From Bacteroidales bacterium (GTDB taxonomy: Bacteria > Bacteroidota > Bacteroidia > Bacteroidales > UBA932), in the NCBI GenBank assembly GCA_017465225.1, contig JAFTWQ010000026.1, positions 1 to 64,000 of the forward strand: DNA of 64,000 nucleotides, read 5' to 3'. A program made the position numbers and the translations under genes. The notes beneath the pieces are model-generated. The model ran no database searches, was not told the DNA's origin, and worked only from the letters and a program-made list of their open reading frames with translations. Positions 25,556 through 32,158 of this stretch are shown piece by piece. Numbering within the stretch: the first letter of the stretch is position 1; every line of letters starts with the position of its first letter.

Positions 25556-26401
25556 ATGAAACTGAGAACCACTCTTATGACGTTGGCGCTGGCGACTCTG
25601 GCGGCGATGTCGCTTTCTGCGCAGGAGAGTTCTGTTGCAGAACAGGTACGCTATGAAGGTCATTGGCCTGAAGGTGAGGGAATCCTATATTCCGGCAGGG
25701 ACGGACTCATAATCGGAACCTTCAGGAAGGGAAAACCTGAAGGAAGGTGTGTTTGCTACAAACCGAACGGCGAAGTATACTGGGGTGACTTCAAGAAAGG
25801 AAAGGCTACCGGAAACGGTCGCATCTACAGGGATAACGGCATCGTGGTTGCCGGCCAGTACAGGAACGGAAAATACCATGGTCTGGATACCCTTTACCGT
25901 TCGAACGGTACCGTGCTTGTGGGCAAGTTCAGGAAAGGAAAGATGAAGTCTAAGGTTTCTGACTGGGCATCGGCTGCAGCCCCTATGAGGAGTAAGCCGG
26001 AATACCCGCGCGTGGATCTTCGTCACAAGCAGGAGGATTTCCTGAAGGAGCTCGAACTTCTCTGGGAGGAGAGAAACATCAGGCTCAGGCAGAGCGCCGG
26101 TTTCGTGAATCCTAAGTTCCAGGGTGGTGGAATCGATGATTTTGCCCTTTGGGTCAACTCTCGCGTCGAGATTCCTATTACAGAGCTTGCAAGGGATATC
26201 TCCAGGACCGTCCTTGTCGAGTTTACCGTAAACACCGACGGAACACTTTCCGAGATCCATGCAGTCTTCGGCTCCAATCCGGCGCTCAATGCGGCAGCTG
26301 TAAGTGCCGTAAGCAAGTCTCCGAAATGGGAGCCGGGCGAGCTCAAAGGTGTAAAGAGAAGCGTAAGGCTTACGGTTCCTGTAGTTTTCAACAACGAATA
26401 G
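25556..26401 (+). CDS. MORN-repeat protein with C-terminal TonB domain
   Basis: 281 aa: a Sec signal (MKLRTTLMTLALATLAAMSLSAQ), then about four MORN-like units (GHWPEGEGILYSGRDG, GTFRKGKPEGRCVCYKPNGE, GDFKKGKATGNGRIYRDNG, GQYRNGKYHGLDTLYRSNG), then a linker, and from about residue 200 a TonB C-terminal-like fold (VLVEFTVNTDGTLSEIHAV, PALNAAAVSAVSKSPKWEPG, RLTVPVVF). TonB_C domains normally contact TonB-dependent receptors, but here there is no N-terminal membrane anchor and no Pro-rich spacer, so energy transduction is not implied. It may be a periplasmic or outer-membrane adaptor. It has its own promoter between GH88 and sufB. Confidence 0.75.
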   Translation: MKLRTTLMTLALATLAAMSLSAQESSVAEQVRYEGHWPEGEGILYSGRDGLIIGTFRKGKPEGRCVCYKPNGEVYWGDFKKGKATGNGRIYRDNGIVVAGQYRNGKYHGLDTLYRSNGTVLVGKFRKGKMKSKVSDWASAAAPMRSKPEYPRVDLRHKQEDFLKELELLWEERNIRLRQSAGFVNPKFQGGGIDDFALWVNSRVEIPITELARDISRTVLVEFTVNTDGTLSEIHAVFGSNPALNAAAVSAVSKSPKWEPGELKGVKRSVRLTVPVVFNNE

Positions 26402-26426
26402 CCTCCTGTCAGGTTAGAATAATGAT

Positions 26427-26491
26427 AAAAACTGCTATCTTTGCATGTTCGGGCCTTTTAGTGGTCTGAGCATTGCAGAGATAGCAGTTTT
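26427..26491. promoter_or_regulatory. Inverted repeat enclosing the sufB promoter
   Basis: Arms 26427-26444 and 26474-26491 are 18 bases each with one mismatch (AAAACTGCTATCTTTGCA against the complement of TGCAGAGATAGCAGTTTT), separated by 29 bases. The left arm contains TATCTTTG, a -7 consensus match; the right arm ends in TTTT 2 bases before the sufB ATG. The repeat could be a regulator-binding site or, if transcribed from further upstream, a hairpin hiding the start. Confidence 0.5.
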
Positions 26492-26493
26492 AT

Positions 26494-27933
26494 ATGAGTA
26501 AAGATAAAGAAATACTGGAAGGCATTGCAGACAAGGAATACGAGCACGGCTTTGTCACGAATGTGGAGCAGGAGTTCATTCCAAAGGGTCTCAATGAAGA
26601 TATAATACGCCTGATTTCGGCAAAGAAGGAGGAACCGGAGTGGATGCTCGAGTTCCGTCTTGAGGCATTCCGCCGCTGGCAGAAGATGCCGATGCCGACA
26701 TGGGCTCATCTGGACATTCCTGAAATTGATTTTCAGGATATAATCTATTATGCGGCTCCGAAGAGGGACGAAGACCGTCCGAAGGAGATCGATCCGGAGC
26801 TTGAGAAGACATTCGACAAGCTTGGTATTCCGCTCCACGAGAGGGCGGCTCTGGCCGGCGTTGCAGTCGATGCTGTCTTTGACTCGGTGTCGGTGAAGAC
26901 CACATTCCGTGCTGCATTGGAAGAGAAGGGAATCATTTTCTGTGCGTTCTCGGAAGCAGTCCGTGAACATCCGGATCTGGTGCGCAAATATCTGGCATCG
27001 GTAGTGCCTGTGGGTGACAATTTCTATGCGGCGTTGAATTCAGCCGTATTCAGCGACGGTTCTTTCGTGTATATTCCGAAGGGCGTGCGCTGTCCTATGG
27101 AGCTTTCGAGCTACTTCCGCATCAATGCGGCCGGCACAGGACAGTTCGAGAGGACTCTGATTGTTGCTGACGAGGGTTCGTATGTGAGCTATATGGAGGG
27201 ATGTACGGCGCCTATGCGTGACGAGAACCAGCTTCATGCCGCGGTGGTGGAGATCATCGTGGAGAAGGATGCGGAGGTCAAGTATTCTACCGTCCAGAAC
27301 TGGTATCCGGGTGATGCCCAGGGTAAGGGCGGTATCTTCAACTTCGTGACCAAAAGGGGCATATGCAAGGGCTCGGGAAGCCATCTGTCATGGACCCAGG
27401 TGGAGACCGGCTCTGCGATCACATGGAAATATCCGTCGACTATCCTCAGGGGAGACAATTCGTCGTCGGAGTTCTATTCCGTTGCTGTTACAAACAACTT
27501 CCAGCAGGCAGACACCGGAACGAAGATGATACATATAGGCCGCAATACCCGAAGCAGGATCATAAGCAAGGGTATTTCGGCAGGCCGGAGTCAGAACAGC
27601 TACCGTGGTCTGGTGAAGATGCTGCCTGGAGCGGACAACGCCCGCAACTATTCGCAGTGCGACAGCCTGCTGATAGGCGACAAGTGCGGAGCCCATACGT
27701 TCCCATATATCGAGAATGCAAACAAGACAGCTGTGGTGGAGCATGAAGCGACAACCTCAAAGATCAGCGAGGATCAGCTCTTCTACTGCAACCAGAGGGG
27801 CATAGGCCCGGAGGAGGCTGTAGGACTAATTGTCAACGGATATGCACGTGAGGTGCTTTCGAAGCTGCCGATGGAGTTTGCTGTTGAGGCGCAGAAGCTG
27901 CTGCAGGTGAGTCTGGAGGGCTCTGTCGGATAA
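26494..27933 (+). CDS. sufB: Fe-S cluster assembly protein SufB
   Basis: 479 aa, the usual length for SufB. It has the N-terminal [36 protein letters not shown], and the beta-helix core with [36 protein letters not shown], NRPxxx-free [14 protein letters not shown], and the C-terminal [18 protein letters not shown] and [22 protein letters not shown]. These blocks are diagnostic. SufB is the scaffold of the SufBCD complex on which Fe-S clusters form in the cytoplasm. It is the first gene of sufB-pnuC-sufC-sufD. The start codon lies at the edge of a long inverted repeat. No sufS or sufE lies in the window. Confidence 0.98.
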   Translation: MSKDKEILEGIADKEYEHGFVTNVEQEFIPKGLNEDIIRLISAKKEEPEWMLEFRLEAFRRWQKMPMPTWAHLDIPEIDFQDIIYYAAPKRDEDRPKEIDPELEKTFDKLGIPLHERAALAGVAVDAVFDSVSVKTTFRAALEEKGIIFCAFSEAVREHPDLVRKYLASVVPVGDNFYAALNSAVFSDGSFVYIPKGVRCPMELSSYFRINAAGTGQFERTLIVADEGSYVSYMEGCTAPMRDENQLHAAVVEIIVEKDAEVKYSTVQNWYPGDAQGKGGIFNFVTKRGICKGSGSHLSWTQVETGSAITWKYPSTILRGDNSSSEFYSVAVTNNFQQADTGTKMIHIGRNTRSRIISKGISAGRSQNSYRGLVKMLPGADNARNYSQCDSLLIGDKCGAHTFPYIENANKTAVVEHEATTSKISEDQLFYCNQRGIGPEEAVGLIVNGYAREVLSKLPMEFAVEAQKLLQVSLEGSVG

Positions 27934-27942
27934 TATAACTAT

Positions 27943-28047
27943 GTCAGCGATGTAGGGTGTGGGGACAATCCCTCCCACTCCTACGGAGCGGGCCCCTCCC
28001 TCTGCGGCCAGAGGGGTAGCACGGTCCCCACACCCCGCATCGCTGAC
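27943..28047. repeat. Palindromic element A between sufB and pnuC (Y-shaped)
   Basis: Outer arms 27943-27966 and 28024-28047 are 24 bases each with two mismatches (start GTCAGCGATG, end CATCGCTGAC). Between them are two smaller hairpins: one near 27972-27990 (CCCACTCC against GGAGCGGG, one mismatch) and one near 27998-28018 (CCCTCT against AGAGGG). A short open frame across it (27959-28147) is a by-product of the repeat and is not called as a gene. Confidence 0.75.
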
Positions 28048-28128
28048 AGGAACGAACCGACAGAGTGGTGTGGATGGAACGCGGGGTGTTTTGGGTAAGT
28101 TGTTGAGGACCTGTAAAATTGAAAGAAA

Positions 28129-28782
28129 ATGGAGTTTTGGAATATAGTATTGTTTGAAATGGGCGGTAAGCCTGTGCTGTTGATAGATCTGCTGTCGGCA
28201 GTCTTCGGCCTTACTACGGTTTTTCTTGCCGGCAGGAACAGCAAAAAGAATTTCTATGTGGGCTATATGTATACAGCCCTGCTGTTCTTCATGTTCTGGC
28301 AGAAGAACCTGTATGCGAACCTGATTCTTCAGCCTATCTCGCTGGGTATAAACATAATGGGTCAGTACCGCTGGAGCCATCCGAAGAAGAACGAAGAGAG
28401 CTCGCAGAATGAGGGTGAGCTGAAGGTTTCGATGCTTTCATGGCCCCAGAGAGGCTTTATCGTCGCTTTGGTTCTCGTGCTTGCTTTGGTGTGGGGATGG
28501 CTCATGAGCATGATGGGAACGAAATGGTTCGTGGGATATTTCCCGGCCAATCCGCTTCCGTATCTGGACTGCTGCGTGACTGTCCTTATCCTTACTGCAC
28601 AGACCCTGTCTGCATTGAAGAAATGGGACTGCTGGATCGCATGGCTGTTTGTGAACATAGCCAACCTGACTCTCTACCTGAAGGCCGGCCTGGTCTTCAT
28701 GCCGATAGTCAGCTGCCTGTACCTGGTCAACGGCATATGGTCGCTATACACCTGGTATAGATTATATAGAAATAACGCATAG
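28129..28782 (+). CDS. pnuC: PnuC-family vitamin/nucleoside transporter
   Basis: 217 aa with about 7 membrane helices, the standard size for PnuC. Family marks include the Trp/Asn-rich LYANLILQPISLGINIMGQYRW in the middle and KKWDCWIAWLFVNIANLTLYLKAG near the C-terminus, where W-x3-N and the following residues line the substrate path. PnuC proteins allow facilitated uptake of nicotinamide riboside, and related PnuT/PnuX members carry thiamin or riboflavin; the substrate cannot be read here and no riboswitch was seen upstream. Its place inside the suf operon, between sufB and sufC, is unusual and both its borders carry palindromic repeats. Confidence 0.9.
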   Translation: MEFWNIVLFEMGGKPVLLIDLLSAVFGLTTVFLAGRNSKKNFYVGYMYTALLFFMFWQKNLYANLILQPISLGINIMGQYRWSHPKKNEESSQNEGELKVSMLSWPQRGFIVALVLVLALVWGWLMSMMGTKWFVGYFPANPLPYLDCCVTVLILTAQTLSALKKWDCWIAWLFVNIANLTLYLKAGLVFMPIVSCLYLVNGIWSLYTWYRLYRNNA

Positions 28783-28785
28783 TAT

Positions 28786-28825
28786 TGTCATTCCGAGCGA
28801 GCATAGCGAGTCGAGGAATCTTTAT
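28786..28825. repeat. Half-palindromic intergenic repeat before sufC
   Basis: The 40-base stretch opens TGTCATTCCGAGCGAGCATA and goes on with GCGAGTCGAGGAATCTTTA. It is the same family as the TGTCATCCTGAGCG repeats at 56899 and 59766, here as a single unit with only short internal pairing (ATTCC/GGAAT). Confidence 0.65.
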
Positions 28826-28842
28826 ATAGGAAACAATTGATT

Positions 28843-29592
28843 ATGGCAAACGATATATTATTGAAGATTGAGGGCCTGAGGGCTTCTGTTGAGGATAAGG
28901 AGATCCTCAAGGGTGTTGACCTTACTATCCGCAAGGGTGAGATTCATGCGGTGATGGGCCCGAACGGCGCAGGAAAGAGTACGCTTTCAGCAGTATTGGC
29001 CGGCAAGCCGCAGTTCACTGTGACTGCCGGAACCATAGAGTTCCTCGGACAGGACCTTCTGGCCATGTCTCCTGAGGAACGTGCATGGGCGGGCATCTTC
29101 CTGTCTTTCCAGTATCCTGTGGAGATCCCTGGAGTGACGATCACCAACTTCATGAAGACTGCGGTGAATGCACATCGCACCGGCAAGGGTCTCGAGCCTC
29201 TCAAGGCGGGAGACTTCCTGAAGCTGATGCGTGAGAAGATGGCGTTCGTGCAGATGAAGCCGGAGTTCGCAAAACGTGAGGTGAATGTGGGATTTTCGGG
29301 CGGCGAGAAGAAGCGTAACGAGATTTTCCAGATGGCTATGCTGGATCCGACATTGGCTATCCTTGATGAGACCGACAGCGGACTTGACGTGGATGCTCTC
29401 CGCATCGTTGCAAACGGCGTGAATGCACTTCATACTCCGGAGAAGGCGGCGATTGTGATCACCCACTACCAGAGACTTCTGGACTATATCGTGCCTGATG
29501 TGGTGCATGTGCTCAAGGATGGCAAGATCGTGAAGACTGCCGGCAAGGAGCTGGTTGCAGAGATCGAAGAAAAGGGTTACGATAATCTGTAG
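28843..29592 (+). CDS. sufC: Fe-S cluster assembly ATPase SufC
   Basis: 249 aa from ATG 28843; an in-frame TTG two codons upstream is less likely. The ABC ATPase motifs are complete: Walker [15 protein letters not shown] (about 36-49), Q-loop [12 protein letters not shown], a SufC-type signature [18 protein letters not shown], Walker [17 protein letters not shown] and H-loop VITHYQRLL. SufC powers conformational change of the SufBCD complex during Fe-S cluster assembly; it is cytoplasmic and not a transporter. It is 3 bases from the sufD start and 60 bases after pnuC, where a repeat unit lies. Confidence 0.98.
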   Translation: MANDILLKIEGLRASVEDKEILKGVDLTIRKGEIHAVMGPNGAGKSTLSAVLAGKPQFTVTAGTIEFLGQDLLAMSPEERAWAGIFLSFQYPVEIPGVTITNFMKTAVNAHRTGKGLEPLKAGDFLKLMREKMAFVQMKPEFAKREVNVGFSGGEKKRNEIFQMAMLDPTLAILDETDSGLDVDALRIVANGVNALHTPEKAAIVITHYQRLLDYIVPDVVHVLKDGKIVKTAGKELVAEIEEKGYDNL

Positions 29593-29595
29593 GGT

Positions 29596-30345
29596 ATGGG
29601 AGAGATGATAGTAGCTAGGTGCAGTAAAGTGCATAGAATATATGTCCTAGGAGGTCGTGGTACTTGTTGTTCCGACGACCCCCGCCTGCCTGATGGCAGG
29701 CACCCCCTAGCCGGGGGTGGCATGTCGTCTCCACAATCAAGTACCACGACTATACCGCAGAATATCGTGGTGGAGAAGGACGCGAGGGTGGATGTTGTTG
29801 TGCTGGTGTTCCCGGGAGTGTCTGCTGATGTGAAGCTGGATGTGCATCTGGTCGGTGAGGGTGCTGAGGCTAATGTCTATGGCGCTTATGTCTGTGGTGG
29901 TGAGGAGAAGGTGAAGATTGCTGTGGACATGTACCATGATGTGCCTCACTGCAATTCAAGGCAGCTTTTCAAGGGCATTGCAGGTGGTGTGTCGAAGGTG
30001 GATTTCTATGGCAAGATCATCGTGGCGCAGGATGCGCAGAGGACTGAGGCATATCAGGAGAACCACAATATCCTGCTTACAGACGGTGCCAAGGTGGACA
30101 CGAAGCCGCAGCTTGAGATATATGCAGATGACGTGAAGTGCTCGCATGGTGCGACAATCGGCCGTCTTAATGAGGAGGAGCTGTTCTATATGCGCTCTCG
30201 TGGAATCAGCCTCGAGGATGCGAAGGTGCTCCAGATGATCTCCTTTATCGCCCCTGTACTGGAACACGTTGAGGATGAAGCCCGGCGTGAACATGCCTCT
30301 TCTGAATTGGAGACAGCTATCCGTAATGTGGTGCGGAATCTTTAG
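29596..30345 (+). CDS. sufD: Short SufD-type Fe-S assembly protein with an in-frame palindromic insertion
   Basis: 249 aa, far shorter than the roughly 400-450 aa of typical SufD. The C-terminal 190 residues carry the SufB/D beta-helix core: KVDFYGKIIVAQDAQRTEAYQENHNILL in part, KPQLEIYADDVKCSHGATIG (the most diagnostic block, with Cys and His), and LNEEELFYMRSRGISLEDAKVLQ. Only about 17 residues (MGEMIVARCSKVHRIYV) precede a segment of about 33 residues rich in Gly, Pro, Ser and Arg that is encoded by a palindromic repeat (29653-29751). The reading frame stays open through it. The alternative is a later start at ATG 29722, which would leave the repeat untranslated. SufD pairs with SufB; the missing N-terminal domain seems to be a feature of this lineage. 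Confidence 0.88.
   Translation: MGEMIVARCSKVHRIYVLGGRGTCCSDDPRLPDGRHPLAGGGMSSPQSSTTTIPQNIVVEKDARVDVVVLVFPGVSADVKLDVHLVGEGAEANVYGAYVCGGEEKVKIAVDMYHDVPHCNSRQLFKGIAGGVSKVDFYGKIIVAQDAQRTEAYQENHNILLTDGAKVDTKPQLEIYADDVKCSHGATIGRLNEEELFYMRSRGISLEDAKVLQMISFIAPVLEHVEDEARREHASSELETAIRNVVRNL
29653..29751. repeat. Palindromic element B inside sufD (Y-shaped)
   Basis: Outer arms start GTCGTGGTACTTG (29654-29666) and end CAAGTACCACGAC (29738-29750), perfect over 13 bases and imperfect for about 14 more. At the tip are two perfect hairpins: GCCTGCC-TGAT-GGCAGGC (29684-29701) and CACCCCC with GGGGGTG (29701-29719). It has the same outer-stem-plus-two-hairpins plan as element A at 27943, with different sequence. 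Confidence 0.8.
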
Positions 30346-30351
30346 AGGGCG

Positions 30352-31086
30352 TTATCGCGCAAGAAGATTCTCCTTTACATGTTTTTCGATCTCTTTCCTG
30401 TAGCTGTCCGATACGGGAACGGAAATCTTGTCTATGAGGATGTCTCCGCAGGAGTCGATTGCAGTTATCTTGTCCAGGGCTACAATATATGAGCGGTGTA
30501 CGCGCATGAACATATCAGACGGCAGTTTTTCCTCGATGGCCTTCAGGGTGATATGTGTCACTATCGGTTCCGGTTCTGATGCAAGGTATATAAGAACGTA
30601 GTCCTTCATCCCTGCTACATAAAGTATCTGGTCAAACTCGATGTTCCTGTATTCTCTTTCGGTCTTTATGAATGCGGATTTGCGGCTGATTCCTTTGTTC
30701 TCCGTCTTTATGGTAGCCTGACGTGTTTCCATCCATCTTTCGGCCTTTCCCACTGCTTCGAGGAACTTATTGTATCTTATTGGCTTGAGGAGGTAGTCCA
30801 AAGCCTCTACTTCGTAACTCTCGAATGCATATTGCCTGAAGGCTGTGGTGAAGATCACGCGAGTGTCCTGAGGCAGCAGTCTTGAGAGTTCGAGTCCGTT
30901 CAGGTCCGGCATCTGGATATCCAGGAATACCAGATCCGGATTCATTTCACCTATCCGGGACAATGCCACGACGGGATCTGTGAACGTTCCGGCCAGTTCG
31001 AGCGAAGGAGTCTTACGTATGAAGGCAGCAATCATTTCCACAGCCAACGGCTCGTCATCAACCACTATACATCTTATCTTACACAT
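30352..31086 (-). CDS. LytTR-family response regulator
   Basis: 244 aa. The receiver domain (1-120) has IRCIVVDDEPLA, the phospho-acceptor in DLVFLDIQMPDLNG (Asp 56), IFTTAFRQYA and the conserved Lys in DYLLKPIRY. The C-terminal LytTR DNA-binding domain (about 140-240) shows SAFIKTEREYRNIEFDQILYV, DYVLIYL and FMRVHRSYIVALDKI. It is the partner of the histidine kinase whose gene overlaps it by 8 bases on the same strand. The pair lies downstream of a TonB-dependent receptor gene, probably in one operon. The stop is only 6 bases from the convergent sufD stop. Targets are unknown. Confidence 0.93.
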   Translation of the reverse strand: MCKIRCIVVDDEPLAVEMIAAFIRKTPSLELAGTFTDPVVALSRIGEMNPDLVFLDIQMPDLNGLELSRLLPQDTRVIFTTAFRQYAFESYEVEALDYLLKPIRYNKFLEAVGKAERWMETRQATIKTENKGISRKSAFIKTEREYRNIEFDQILYVAGMKDYVLIYLASEPEPIVTHITLKAIEEKLPSDMFMRVHRSYIVALDKITAIDSCGDILIDKISVPVSDSYRKEIEKHVKENLLAR

Positions 31087-32146
31087 AATTTCTGATATTT
31101 CGGATTCGGACCAAAGTTATATATGCATTGCCTTCCGTGAAGCAGTTATATGAATATGCATCCGGATAAAGCAGTTCCAGACGTCGTTTCAGATTCTCCA
31201 GTCCTATTCCAGAACAGCTGTAGTCCTCTGTCTTTTTCTCAAACAATGTGTTCTCAGATGTAAACACGATATCGTTGCCATCCATACTCATATCTATCTT
31301 GATGAACGATTCCTTGTGTGCAGATGTTCCGTGCTTGAAAGCATTCTCTATCAAGGAAATGAAAAGTAGAGAAGATATCATTATGTCGCTGTCTGGCACA
31401 TCAAAACGGCTCTCGATCCTTGTCGTCTTGCTGCATCGCAAAGTCATAAGATCGATATAGTTTTTCATAAAGGTTATTTCATCGCCAATTCTGACTTTCC
31501 GGACATTGCTTTCGTAAAGAGCGTAACGGAGCAGTTCGCTCAATTGTCCGATACATTCCTGAGCTTTGTCTGGATCTATCTGTATCAGTGATGAAATGTT
31601 GTTCAGGGTATTGAAAAGGAAATGAGGGTTCAGCTGGTTCTTCAGCCAGTTCAGTTCGGCTTCGGCATTGCGACGGCGTTCTTCCTCTATCGCCTGCCTT
31701 TCATCGTTCCACTTGATGATGTACCGCATTCCTACGGCAAGGAGGGTGACCATCACCTGACCAAGAAGTGCAAAGGCAAGAAAACCTGTGAATCCGGCTG
31801 CTATCATTAATGAGGAGACCTCGTTCGGAAGCTGCAAAGGAATGACATTGATCCAGTCGCTGTGGAAGTAATTGTTGAATAAGGTGATTCCCAGCAGGGC
31901 AAGATTCACAAGGATATAGACAGGCAGACGCCGTTCGAAGACAAGTCGCGGTACAAGGTAATAATAATTCAGATAATATGCGGCGAATGCCGGAAGTATC
32001 AGGACAAACATGATTCTGAATGTCCAGACCACTGTGCCGAAATCATGGGTGAACAACACGAATATAACCGACGGAAGCAGGAAAACACAGGCCCACATCG
32101 CGGCCTGTGTTATTTCCAGAAGTAATCTAACCTTGTTGATCCTCAT
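31079..32146 (-). CDS. LytS-like sensor histidine kinase
   Basis: 355 aa. Four membrane helices occupy about residues 10-140. The His_kinase domain follows with the phospho-acceptor in LNWLKNQLNPHFLFNTLNN (His 175), then SELLRYALYES, and an ATPase domain with SLIENAFKHGT and GIGLENLKRRLELLYP. There is no separate periplasmic sensor domain, as is usual for Bacteroidetes LytS-type kinases paired with LytTR regulators. The gene is 12 bases downstream of the outer-membrane receptor gene and overlaps the response regulator by 8 bases, so the three are co-transcribed. The signal is unknown. Confidence 0.93.
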   Translation of the reverse strand: MRINKVRLLLEITQAAMWACVFLLPSVIFVLFTHDFGTVVWTFRIMFVLILPAFAAYYLNYYYLVPRLVFERRLPVYILVNLALLGITLFNNYFHSDWINVIPLQLPNEVSSLMIAAGFTGFLAFALLGQVMVTLLAVGMRYIIKWNDERQAIEEERRRNAEAELNWLKNQLNPHFLFNTLNNISSLIQIDPDKAQECIGQLSELLRYALYESNVRKVRIGDEITFMKNYIDLMTLRCSKTTRIESRFDVPDSDIMISSLLFISLIENAFKHGTSAHKESFIKIDMSMDGNDIVFTSENTLFEKKTEDYSCSGIGLENLKRRLELLYPDAYSYNCFTEGNAYITLVRIRNIRNYV

Positions 32147-32158
32147 ATCGCAAAAATA

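Noticed and set aside
27959-28147. Short open frame (about 62 codons) across palindromic element A
   Set aside because: Composition is Pro/Arg/Ser-rich and is produced by the repeat itself; it overlaps the start of pnuC and has no coding signal.
29722-29760. Alternative sufD start downstream of the palindrome
   Set aside because: Kept as an alternative, but the open upstream frame starts 3 bases after sufC and reads like protein, so the earlier start is preferred.
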